Assembly: GCA_016713865.1 (NCBI GenBank)
Contig: JADJOG010000003.1
Location: 124,001 to 188,000 of the forward strand
Direction of reading: 5' to 3'
Length of the DNA stretch: 64,000 bases
Source of the DNA: Flavobacteriales bacterium
GTDB lineage: Bacteria > Bacteroidota > Bacteroidia > Flavobacteriales_F > PHOS-HE28
This document shows, piece after piece, positions 17,931 through 24,714 of the stretch. How positions within the stretch are numbered: the first letter of the stretch is position 1; each line of letters starts with the position of its first letter. The translations under genes were made by a program, and so were the position numbers. The notes under the pieces are model-generated. The model saw only the letters and a list, made by a program, of their open reading frames with translations, had not been told where the DNA came from and made no database searches.

Positions 17931-18152
17931 ATGAGCAAGACAGGAACAATAGAGCAGGACGGCGTCATCAAAGAGGCGCTGAGCAATGCCATGTTCCGCG
18001 TTGAGCTTGAGAACGGCCATGTGATCATCGCGCACATCAGCGGGAAGATGCGGATGCACTACATCCGGATCCTCCCTGGCGACAAAGTGAAAGTGGAGAT
18101 GAGTCCTTATGATCTGAGCAAGGGCCGCATCTCCTTCCGATACAAGAGCTAA
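17931..18152 (+). CDS. infA: Translation initiation factor IF-1
   Basis: Binds the ribosomal A site during initiation. It has 73 residues with an S1-type OB fold. An upstream in-frame GTG at 17898 would add 11 residues, but the ATG at 17931 gives MSKTGTIEQDGVIKEALSNA, the family start, and is preceded by a purine-rich AAGAAGGAA. 'MFRVELENGHVIIAHISGKM' and 'GDKVKVEMSPYDLSKGRISF' complete it. Confidence 0.96.
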   Translation: MSKTGTIEQDGVIKEALSNAMFRVELENGHVIIAHISGKMRMHYIRILPGDKVKVEMSPYDLSKGRISFRYKS

Positions 18153-18166
18153 AGAACAAGAGCACC

Positions 18167-18283
18167 ATGAAGGTCAGGGCCTCACTGAAGAAGCGCTCGG
18201 CGGACTGCAAGATCGTCCGCCGCAAAGGGCGCCTGTACATCATCAACAAGAAGAACCCCAAGTTCAAGCAGCGTCAAGGCTGA
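18167..18283 (+). CDS. rpmJ: 50S ribosomal protein bL36, zinc-free form
   Basis: A 38-residue protein: MKVRASLKKRSADCKIVRRK then 'GRLYIINKKNPKFKQRQG'. In the zinc form four ligands (three Cys, one His) hold a metal; here only one Cys remains and the His is replaced by Phe, so it is a 'C-minus' variant, common in Bacteroidota and considered useful under zinc limitation. It lies 14 bases after infA and 13 before rpsM. Confidence 0.95.
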   Translation: MKVRASLKKRSADCKIVRRKGRLYIINKKNPKFKQRQG

Positions 18284-18296
18284 TAATCGCACGAGC

Positions 18297-18674
18297 ATGG
18301 CACGTATAGCAGGTATCGACCTACCCAAGCAGAAGAGGGGCTGCATCGGCCTCACTTACATCTACGGCATCGGCCGCAGCCAAGCGCTGGAGATCCTCCA
18401 GAAGAGCGGCGTGGACCCCGACACCAAGGTGGACGACTGGACCGATGATGAGCAGGCGCGCATCCGCCAGCACATCAACGAGAACGTGAAGACCGAGGGC
18501 GCGCTTCGCAGCGAGGTGCAACTGAGCATCAAGCGCTTGGTTGACATCGGAAGCCTTCGCGGCATCCGTCACCGCAGCGGATTGCCCGTTCGCGGCCAGC
18601 GCACGCGCACCAATAGCCGCACCCGTAAGGGTAAGCGCAAGACCGTGGCGAACAAGAAGAAAGCGACCAAGTAG
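18297..18674 (+). CDS. rpsM: 30S ribosomal protein uS13
   Basis: Head protein that contacts P-site tRNA and forms intersubunit bridges. It has 125 residues and starts MARIAGIDLPKQKRGCIGLT. 'RHRSGLPVRGQRTRTNSRTR' then 'KGKRKTVANKKKATK' is the canonical C-terminus. A 62-base gap with a hairpin follows before rpsK. Confidence 0.98.
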   Translation: MARIAGIDLPKQKRGCIGLTYIYGIGRSQALEILQKSGVDPDTKVDDWTDDEQARIRQHINENVKTEGALRSEVQLSIKRLVDIGSLRGIRHRSGLPVRGQRTRTNSRTRKGKRKTVANKKKATK

Positions 18675-18682
18675 GGAGCACC

Positions 18683-18706
18683 CTGATGCGCCCATGAACG
18701 GGCGTA
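18683..18706 (+). other. Hairpin in the rpsM-rpsK spacer
   Basis: GATGCGCCC and GGGCGTATC form a nine-base-pair stem (one G-U pair) with the six-base loop ATGAAC. No T-tract follows, so it is unlikely to stop transcription inside this essential cluster. It might be a processing or pausing site, or a dispersed repeat; its distance to the rpsK start is about 30 bases. Confidence 0.5.
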
Positions 18707-18736
18707 TCGCGAGAATCCCGACCAATCGACAAGACA

Positions 18737-19144
18737 ATGGCAAAGCAGGAAAAAGGCGGCGCAGCCGCAGGCAAGAAGAAGAAGAAGAACGTGGTGGTGG
18801 AGGCCTTCGGGCAAGCCCACATCCAAGCCACGTTCAACAACCTGATCGTGAGCCTCACCAACAACAAGGGCGAGGTGATCAGCTGGTCCTCTTCGGGCAA
18901 GCAAGGCTTCCGCGGCAGCAAGAAGAACACCCCGTACGCGGGCCAGGTGAGCGCCGAAGAGGCAGCACGCGAGGCCTTCGAATTGGGTCTCCGCAAGGTG
19001 AAGGTGTTCGTGAAAGGCCCAGGCGGCGGTCGCGAGAGCGCGATCCGCGCGCTGCACAACAGCGGCGTCGAGGTCACCGAGATCGTCGATATCACCCCTA
19101 TGCCCCACAACGGCTGCCGTCCGCCCAAGAAGCGCCGCGTTTAA
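18737..19144 (+). CDS. rpsK: 30S ribosomal protein uS11
   Basis: Platform protein lining the mRNA exit. It has 135 residues; the N-terminus MAKQEKGGAAAGKKKKKNVV is a lysine-rich extension, then 'GQAHIQATFNNLIVSLTNNK' begins the conserved core. 'VKVFVKGPGGGRESAIRALH' and 'DITPMPHNGCRPPKKRRV' are diagnostic. Confidence 0.98.
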   Translation: MAKQEKGGAAAGKKKKKNVVVEAFGQAHIQATFNNLIVSLTNNKGEVISWSSSGKQGFRGSKKNTPYAGQVSAEEAAREAFELGLRKVKVFVKGPGGGRESAIRALHNSGVEVTEIVDITPMPHNGCRPPKKRRV

Positions 19145-19159
19145 TCAACAACAAACCTG

Positions 19160-19214
19160 TAGGGGCGCGATGGACGCGTGCCCCGCTGTTGGTGCGGAAG
19201 AACAAGGCCGCACC
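19160..19214 (+). other. Two hairpins in the rpsK-rpsD spacer
   Basis: The 84-base spacer contains an interrupted palindrome at 19160-19184 (GGGGC pairing with GCCCC, plus an inner GCG/CGC) and a perfect seven-base-pair stem GGTGCGG/CCGCACC at 19191-19214 with a ten-base loop. Neither is followed by a T-tract. The first resembles the GC-rich palindromic repeats found dispersed in several bacterial phyla. In E. coli uS4 regulates the alpha operon by binding a leader pseudoknot upstream of rpsM, so a regulatory role here is conceivable but unsupported. Confidence 0.45.
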
Positions 19215-19228
19215 CAAATCGAAGAACA

Positions 19229-19834
19229 ATGGCACGATACACCGGACCCAAGACCCGCATCGCCCGCAAATTCAGCGAGCCCATCCTCGGCCCCGATAAG
19301 TGGCTGGAGCGCAAGCCCCACGCCCCCGGCCAGCACGGCCTGAGCAAGCGCCGCGGCAAGCAGAGCGAATACTCCACGCAGCTGAAGGAGAAGCAGAAGG
19401 CGAAGTACACCTACGGCATCCTCGAGCGTCAATTCGAGCGCATCTTCCACACCGCAGCGAGCAAGAAGGGCATCACCGGCGAGGTGCTGCTGCAACTCTG
19501 CGAGGCCCGCTTGGACAACACGGTGTTCCGCCTGGGCATCGCGCCAACGCGCCGCGCCGCGCGCCAACTCGTGAGCCACGGCCACATCAATGTCGATGGC
19601 CAGCCTGTGAACGTGCCCAGCTACACCCTGCGCCCCGGCCAGAGCGTAGCCGTGCGCGAGAAGAGCCGTGCTCTGGAGACCATCACGAACAGCCTCGGCG
19701 TGAACAGCCGTCGATTCGATTGGCTCGAATGGAACCCAACCAGCATGAGCGGTCGCATCATCAACTTGCCTGAGCGCGCGCAGATTCCGGAGAACATCCG
19801 TGAACAGCTGATCGTGGAATTGTACAGCAAGTAA
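19229..19834 (+). CDS. rpsD: 30S ribosomal protein uS4
   Basis: Primary 16S rRNA-binding protein, 201 residues. The ATG at 19229 gives MARYTGPKTRIARKFSEPIL; a longer frame upstream crosses the hairpin spacer and is not homologous. The S4 RNA-binding domain is 'RLDNTVFRLGIAPTRRAARQ' with 'LVSHGHINVDGQPVNVPSY', and the end is 'NIREQLIVELYSK'. No zinc-binding Cys cluster at the N-terminus, as usual in this phylum. Confidence 0.98.
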   Translation: MARYTGPKTRIARKFSEPILGPDKWLERKPHAPGQHGLSKRRGKQSEYSTQLKEKQKAKYTYGILERQFERIFHTAASKKGITGEVLLQLCEARLDNTVFRLGIAPTRRAARQLVSHGHINVDGQPVNVPSYTLRPGQSVAVREKSRALETITNSLGVNSRRFDWLEWNPTSMSGRIINLPERAQIPENIREQLIVELYSK

Positions 19835-19847
19835 GCATGAACGGTGC

Positions 19848-19934
19848 GGGTTGTCCGTTGTCAGGCAACCGCAGCGCACTTGGAAAGGACTGACAACGGA
19901 GAACGGACAACAGACAACGAACAACGAACAAACC
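19848..19934 (+). repeat. Heptad-repeat fold-back element in the rpoA leader
   Basis: Left arm GTTGTCCGTTGTCAG (19850-19864) is complementary to CTGACAACGG (19890-19899) and GGACAAC (19905-19911). The right side is a run of 7-base units: ACAACGG, AGAACGG, ACAACAG, ACAACGA, ACAACGA, ACAAACC. It stops four bases before the rpoA ATG. Same architecture, different 7-mer, as the elements at rplQ, eno, lpxK and lpxH-gapA. Confidence 0.75.
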
Positions 19935-19937
19935 ACC

Positions 19938-20927
19938 ATGCCCATCCTCGAATTCCAGCGCCCCGATAAGGTCACGATGATCGAAAGCGATGACAAGCGC
20001 GGCACCTTCGAGTTCCGCCCGCTCGAGCCTGGCTACGGCATCACCATCGGCAACTCGCTGCGCCGCATCCTGCTCAGCAGCCTCGAAGGCTACGCTATCG
20101 TCAGCGTGCGTGTCGAAGGCGTCGATCACGAGTTCACCACCATCAAGGGGGTGATTGAGGACATGACCGAGATCGTGCTCAACCTGAAGCAGGTGCGCTT
20201 CCGCCGCCAGCTTGAGGATAGCAGCAACGAGCGCGTGAGCATCACCATTTCCGGTAAGGATAGCTTCACCGCAGGCGACATCGGCCGCCAAACCACCGGC
20301 TTCCAAGTGCTGAACCCTGATCTCGTGATCTGCCACATGGAGCCGAACGTGAAGCTCCACCTCGATCTCGTGGTAGGTAAGGGCCGCGGCTACGTGCCCG
20401 CAGATGAGAACAAGACCAATGCTCCCGTAGGCACCATCTTCATCGATAGCATCTTCACGCCGATCAAGAACGTGAAGTACACCGTGGAGAACACCCGCGT
20501 GGAAGAGAAGACCGACTACGAGAAACTCACCATCGAGGTGGTCACCGACGGCAGCATCAGCCCGAAGAACGCCTTGCAGGAAGCTGCCAAGATCCTGATC
20601 CACCACTTCATGCTCTTCAGCGACGAGCGCATCAGCCTCGATATCGAAGAGCGCGTGCAGGAGGAGAACTTCGACGAGGACAGCCTGCACATGCGCCAGC
20701 TGCTCAAGACCAAGCTCGTTGACATGGACCTGAGCGTTCGCGCGCTGAATTGCCTGAAGGCCGCGGATATCGAGACCTTGGGCGACCTCGTGAGCTACAA
20801 TAAGAACGACCTCTTGAAGTTCCGCAACTTCGGGAAGAAGAGCCTCACCGAACTCGAGGACCTGGTGGAGAACAAGGGCCTGAGCTTCGGCATGAACCTG
20901 AGCAAGTACAAGCTGGACAAGGAGTAA
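19938..20927 (+). CDS. rpoA: DNA-directed RNA polymerase subunit alpha
   Basis: Forms the dimer on which RNA polymerase assembles and contacts activators and UP elements with its C-terminal domain. It has 329 residues. The ATG at 19938 gives MPILEFQRPDKVTMIESDDK, the family start; a longer frame from 19851 only translates the repeat element. The N-terminal domain shows 'FEFRPLEPGYGITIGNSLRR' and 'SSLEGYAIVSVRVEGVDHEF'; the C-terminal domain shows 'LDLSVRALNCLKAADIETLG'-type sequence (here MDLSVRALN) and 'GKKSLTELEDLVENKGLSFG'. The 103-base spacer before it is among the longest in the cluster. Confidence 0.98.
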   Translation: MPILEFQRPDKVTMIESDDKRGTFEFRPLEPGYGITIGNSLRRILLSSLEGYAIVSVRVEGVDHEFTTIKGVIEDMTEIVLNLKQVRFRRQLEDSSNERVSITISGKDSFTAGDIGRQTTGFQVLNPDLVICHMEPNVKLHLDLVVGKGRGYVPADENKTNAPVGTIFIDSIFTPIKNVKYTVENTRVEEKTDYEKLTIEVVTDGSISPKNALQEAAKILIHHFMLFSDERISLDIEERVQEENFDEDSLHMRQLLKTKLVDMDLSVRALNCLKAADIETLGDLVSYNKNDLLKFRNFGKKSLTELEDLVENKGLSFGMNLSKYKLDKE

Positions 20928-20935
20928 TCAATTGC

Positions 20936-21012
20936 AGGTTGAGGGTTGAATGTTGAGTGGTTGTGGGTTCTCCCCAACCTGAAACCAAGAACCAACCTCC
21001 AACCTCCAACCG
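20936..21012 (+). repeat. Heptad-repeat fold-back element in the rplQ leader
   Basis: About 77 bases fill most of the rpoA-rplQ spacer. The left arm is a series of 7-base units around GGTTGAG (GGTTGAG, GGTTGAA, TGTTGAG, then drifting), the right arm a series around CCAACCT (CCTGAAA, CCAAGAA, CCAACCT, CCAACCT, CCAACCG). The arms are complementary over most of their length with a short loop near TCTCCCC. It ends nine bases before the rplQ ATG. Confidence 0.8.
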
Positions 21013-21021
21013 GAGAGAACA

Positions 21022-21495
21022 ATGAGACACGGAAACAAGAACAACGCGCTCGGCCGCAAGAAGGCCCACCGCGACGCGCTGCTGAGCAACCTGGCTGTAT
21101 CGCTGATCAGCCACAAGCGCATCGAGACCACATTGGCCAAGGCCCGCGCCCTGCGCCGTTTCGTGGAGCCGATTATCACGCGCAGCAAGGACGATAGCAC
21201 CAATAGCCGCCGTATGGTCTTCGCCGACCTGCAGAACAAGGAGGCCACCACTGCGCTTTTCCGCGAGGTGGCACCGAAAGTTGCGCAGCGTCCAGGTGGC
21301 TACACGCGCATCATCAAGCTGGGCAACCGCTTGGGCGATGCCGCCGAGATGGCCATGATCGAGCTCGTGGACTTCAATACGATCTACGTGAAGGAGAAGG
21401 CCGGTGCCGAAGCCAAGAAGACGCGCCGCAGCCGTCGCAGCAGCGGAGCCAAGAAAGCCGAAGGCGGCGAGGCTACCGAGGCGAAGGGCGAGTAA
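21022..21495 (+). CDS. rplQ: 50S ribosomal protein bL17
   Basis: Large-subunit protein near the tunnel exit. It has 157 residues and starts MRHGNKNNALGRKKAHRDAL. 'LISHKRIETTLAKARALRRF' and 'RPGGYTRIIKLGNRLGDAAE' are diagnostic. After about residue 125 a charged tail rich in Lys, Arg, Ala and Glu extends it, common in Bacteroidota. Last gene of the cluster. Confidence 0.98.
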   Translation: MRHGNKNNALGRKKAHRDALLSNLAVSLISHKRIETTLAKARALRRFVEPIITRSKDDSTNSRRMVFADLQNKEATTALFREVAPKVAQRPGGYTRIIKLGNRLGDAAEMAMIELVDFNTIYVKEKAGAEAKKTRRSRRSSGAKKAEGGEATEAKGE

Positions 21496-21514
21496 TCGAT
21501 TCTATGCAATAGTC

Positions 21515-21546
21515 GAAGGGCTCCGGAAGGGGCCTTTCGTCATTTT
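21515..21546 (+). terminator. Rho-independent-like terminator after rplQ
   Basis: GAAGGGCTCC pairs with GGGGCCTTTC as a ten-base-pair stem (two G-U pairs) closed by the tetraloop GGAA, followed by GTCATTTT. It lies 20 bases after the rplQ stop and before the convergent guanine deaminase gene, the expected end of the ribosomal cluster. Confidence 0.75.
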
Positions 21547-21605
21547 GGGGAATTAAATGAAGCGCCTCTCTGCAGGAACGCCTCGTTCAGGATGAAGACC
21601 GTTAT

Positions 21606-22076
21606 TCAGTATTCGACCTTCCTGGTGCTCGCCTTCCACTTCTCGAAAGCGGCAAGCGCCTCAGTGCGCAGCAGTTGTTGCGTGAAGAGCTTGCGGTCTT
21701 CGATCGGTCGCTCGATCTCCTCGTAGATGAACTGGTCGTCGAAGTCGATGGCCGCAGCATCGCCCTTGGTGCTCGCGTAGTAGATCGCCTTCGGCCGTGC
21801 CCAGTAGATCGCGCCGAGGCACATGGGGCAGGGCTCGCAGCTGCAATAGATCTCGCAATCGTCCAGTTGGAATGAGCCGAGCACTTTGCATGCCTTGCGG
21901 ATCGCCACAACCTCGGCGTGCGCGGTGGGGTCGTTCGACGAGGTCACTTCGTTGGCTCCGCGTGCGATGATCCTGCCATCCTTCACGATCACGCACCCGA
22001 AAGGGCCGCCCTTGCCAGCCTCCACGTTCTCGATCGAGAGGCGGATGGCCTCGCGCATGTATTCCTCAGACTGCAT
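21606..22076 (-). CDS. guaD: Guanine deaminase (cytidine deaminase fold)
   Basis: Hydrolyses guanine to xanthine and ammonia in purine catabolism/salvage. It has 156 residues from the ATG at 22076 (MQSEEYMREAIRLSIENVEA); an upstream ATG at 22103 would add nine. Zinc site: His and catalytic Glu in 'DPTAHAEVVAIRKACKVLGS', two Cys in 'SCEPCPMCLGAIYWARPKAI'. The match to the B. subtilis GuaD pattern continues through 'AAIDFDDQFIYEEIERP' to the C-terminal 'VEY', which in GuaD is a swapped tail closing the active site, so I prefer guanine deaminase over tRNA adenosine deaminase. Convergent with rplQ, divergent from carA. Confidence 0.88.
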   Translation of the reverse strand: MQSEEYMREAIRLSIENVEAGKGGPFGCVIVKDGRIIARGANEVTSSNDPTAHAEVVAIRKACKVLGSFQLDDCEIYCSCEPCPMCLGAIYWARPKAIYYASTKGDAAAIDFDDQFIYEEIERPIEDRKLFTQQLLRTEALAAFEKWKASTRKVEY

Positions 22077-22171
22077 GGCGCTAAGATGGGCAGCCGTTAT
22101 CAACGATCGTGAAGATCCACCCGGCTGGTTTGATGCCTCGCTGCGTTTCGCGCCGATAAATTCGCGCCCGA

Positions 22172-23308
22172 ATGCTCGTAAGCCATCGCCCCGAAGCCAT
22201 CCTGTTACTCGCAGATGGAACGCTTTTCCGGGGCCGCGCCATCGGCGCCCCAGGCACCACCGTCGGCGAGATCTGCTTCAATACCGGCATGACCGGTTAT
22301 CAGGAGGTTTTCACGGACCCGAGCTACACCGGCCAGATCATGACCATGGCCTCGCCGCACATCGGCAACTACGGCGTGAAGGAAGGGGAGGAGGAGAGCG
22401 GCAAGGTCACCATCGCTGGCCTGGTGGTGAAGAAGTTCAGCCACTTGTGGAGCCGTCCCGGCGGCACTGGATCGCTGGATGATTACTTGAAGGCGAACAG
22501 CATCGTCGGCATCAGCGACATCGATACGCGCAAGCTGGTGCGCCACATCCGCGATCACGGCCATCAGAACGCGATCATCAGCACAGCGGTGAACGACATC
22601 GATGCACTGCGCGCGCAACTCGCACAAGCCCCCAGCATGGAAGGCCGCGAGCTCAGCAGTCAGGTGAGCACCAAAGAACCCTACGAAGTGGGCGCGTCCG
22701 ATGCCGCTTTCCGAGTTGCGCTACTCGACTTCGGCGTGAAGCGCAACATCGAGCGCTGCCTGATGGAGCGCGATTGCCGCGTGCGTGTGTTCCCCATGAG
22801 CGCAACGCTTCAGGACATGCTCGCGTGGAAGCCCCATGGCATCATGCTCAGCAATGGTCCGGGTGATCCCGCAGCCATGCCTGCGAGCGTCGAACTCGTG
22901 AAGGCGATCGTAAGCAGCGGGCTTCCCGTCTTCGGTATCTGCTTGGGCCATCAGCTTTTGGCCGAGAGCCAGGGCATGCGCACCGAGAAGATGCACCACG
23001 GGCATCGCGGGATCAACCATCCGATCAAGGATCTTACGACGGGGCGTGATGAGGTCACCTCGCAGAACCACGGTTTCGTGGTGAACCGCGCCGACGCCGA
23101 GCAGAACAGTGCCATCGAGATCACGCATGTGCATTTGAACGATGGCAGCATCGCCGGCATCCGCCTGAAGGGCCAGCCGGTCTTCAGCGTGCAATACCAC
23201 CCTGAAGCTGGTCCCGGTCCGTACGACAGCCGTTACCTCTTCGATCGTTTCGTTGTGCTGATGGGATTGGCCAAGCATCAGCAGAAATCTGTGCCGCAAG
23301 TGGTGTGA
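22172..23308 (+). CDS. carA: Carbamoyl-phosphate synthase small subunit
   Basis: Glutamine amidotransferase subunit that feeds ammonia to CarB for carbamoyl phosphate used in pyrimidine and arginine synthesis. It has 378 residues. The N-terminal domain starts 'AILLLADGTLFRGRAIGAPG' with 'GEICFNTGMTGYQEVFTDPS'. The class I GATase domain has the nucleophile Cys in 'VFGICLGHQLLAES' and the His-Glu pair in 'YHPEAGPGPYDS'. carB is not in the window. A possible -7 element TAAATTCG lies at 22155-22162, close to the start. It is followed by eno after a 55-base spacer holding a heptad-repeat half-element. Confidence 0.96.
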   Translation: MLVSHRPEAILLLADGTLFRGRAIGAPGTTVGEICFNTGMTGYQEVFTDPSYTGQIMTMASPHIGNYGVKEGEEESGKVTIAGLVVKKFSHLWSRPGGTGSLDDYLKANSIVGISDIDTRKLVRHIRDHGHQNAIISTAVNDIDALRAQLAQAPSMEGRELSSQVSTKEPYEVGASDAAFRVALLDFGVKRNIERCLMERDCRVRVFPMSATLQDMLAWKPHGIMLSNGPGDPAAMPASVELVKAIVSSGLPVFGICLGHQLLAESQGMRTEKMHHGHRGINHPIKDLTTGRDEVTSQNHGFVVNRADAEQNSAIEITHVHLNDGSIAGIRLKGQPVFSVQYHPEAGPGPYDSRYLFDRFVVLMGLAKHQQKSVPQVV

Positions 23309-23321
23309 ACGCAGCACAAAG

Positions 23322-23359
23322 GCAACCCTCAACCCGCTCAACACTCAACCTACAACACC
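23322..23359 (+). repeat. Heptad-repeat half-element in the eno leader
   Basis: Five 7-base units of the C-rich arm only: AACCCTC, AACCCGC, TCAACAC, TCAACCT, ACAACAC. There is no G-rich partner arm nearby, so it cannot fold on itself like the others. It ends four bases before the eno ATG, the same position as in rpoA. Confidence 0.65.
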
Positions 23360-23363
23360 ACGA

Positions 23364-24650
23364 ATGGGCTTGATAGCAAAGATCCACGCTCGAGAGATCC
23401 TCGATAGTCGCGGCAACCCCACTATTGAAGTTGATGTTTGGGCCGATAGCGGTCACATGGGCCGCGCTGCCGTTCCTAGCGGAGCCAGCACCGGCGCGCA
23501 CGAAGCCATGGAGCTGCGCGATGGCGACAAGAAGCGCTACTTGGGCAAAGGCGTGCGCAAGGCCGTGGAGCATGTGAACCAAACGCTGAACAACGAGCTG
23601 CATGGCGCTTTGATCACCGATCAGGCCATGATCGACAAGGCGCTGATCGGCCTCGATGGCACGGCGAACAAGGCGAACCTTGGCGCGAATGCGATCCTGG
23701 GCGTGAGCCTCGCGGTTGCAAAGGCCGCCGCAAGTGAATTGAACCTGCCGCTGTACCGATACGTGGGTGGTGTGAATGCTTGCACGCTTCCGGTGCCGCT
23801 GATGAACATCCTCAACGGCGGCGCGCATGCCGACAACAAGGTGGATGTGCAGGAGTTCATGATCATGCCTGTTGGAGCCAAGCGCTTCAGCGATGGTTTG
23901 CGCATGGGCGCCGAGGTCTTCCACGCGCTGAAAGCCGTGCTGAAGAAGAAGGGCCTGAGCACAAACGTGGGCGACGAGGGCGGTTTCGCGCCTGACCTTC
24001 CGAGCAACGAGGATGCGCTGAAGCTGGTGATGCAGGCCATCGAAGCGGCTGGCTACACGCCCGGCGACGACATCGTGCTCGCGCTCGACTGCGCCAGCAC
24101 CGAGTTCTACGACGCCAAGAAGAAGCGCTACACGCTCGAGAGCACCGGCGACGTGCTCACCAGCGACGAGATGGTGGCCATGTGGGCCGATTGGGCCAAG
24201 CGTTATCCCATCGTGAGCATCGAGGACGGCATGTCTGAGGATGATTGGGACGGCTGGAAGAAGATGACCGAAGTGCTCGGCAACAAAGTGCAACTCGTGG
24301 GCGACGATCTTTTCGTGACCAACACCAAGCGCTTGGGCGAAGGCATCGAGAAAGGCATCGCCAACAGCATACTCGTGAAGGTGAACCAGATCGGCACCTT
24401 GAGCGAGACCATCGAGGCCGTGGAGATGGCGCACCGCGCGAAGTACACCAGCGTGATGAGCCACCGCAGCGGCGAGACCGAGGACAGCACCATCGCCGAT
24501 CTCGCTGTCGCGCTGAACGGCGGCATGATCAAGACCGGCAGCGCCAGCCGCAGCGACAGGATCGCCAAGTACAACCAGTTGCTGCGCATCGAGGAGCAGC
24601 TCGGACCGGCGGGCATCTATCCCGGCAAGAGCCTGCGCTACGTAAGCTGA
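23364..24650 (+). CDS. eno: Enolase
   Basis: Glycolytic enzyme: 2-phosphoglycerate to phosphoenolpyruvate, also part of the RNA degradosome in some bacteria. It has 428 residues and starts MGLIAKIHAREILDSRGNPT. Substrate loop 'VPSGASTGAHEAMELRDGDK', Mg ligands in 'LALDCASTEFYD' and 'VSIEDGMSEDDWDGW', catalytic Lys/His region 'SHRSGETEDSTIADLAVAL' are all visible, as is 'GSASRSDRIAKYNQLLRIEE' near the end. Convergent with the sulfatase gene. Confidence 0.98.
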   Translation: MGLIAKIHAREILDSRGNPTIEVDVWADSGHMGRAAVPSGASTGAHEAMELRDGDKKRYLGKGVRKAVEHVNQTLNNELHGALITDQAMIDKALIGLDGTANKANLGANAILGVSLAVAKAAASELNLPLYRYVGGVNACTLPVPLMNILNGGAHADNKVDVQEFMIMPVGAKRFSDGLRMGAEVFHALKAVLKKKGLSTNVGDEGGFAPDLPSNEDALKLVMQAIEAAGYTPGDDIVLALDCASTEFYDAKKKRYTLESTGDVLTSDEMVAMWADWAKRYPIVSIEDGMSEDDWDGWKKMTEVLGNKVQLVGDDLFVTNTKRLGEGIEKGIANSILVKVNQIGTLSETIEAVEMAHRAKYTSVMSHRSGETEDSTIADLAVALNGGMIKTGSASRSDRIAKYNQLLRIEEQLGPAGIYPGKSLRYVS

Positions 24651-24714
24651 AGGCAGGCTTTCGCCGAATGGCGATCAACGGGTGCGGGCTGAGCGTGTCA
24701 GCGGTGCTCGCGTC

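Noticed and set aside
19851..19937. 29-residue N-terminal extension of RpoA
   Set aside because: It translates the heptad-repeat element; the canonical alpha-subunit start is at 19938.
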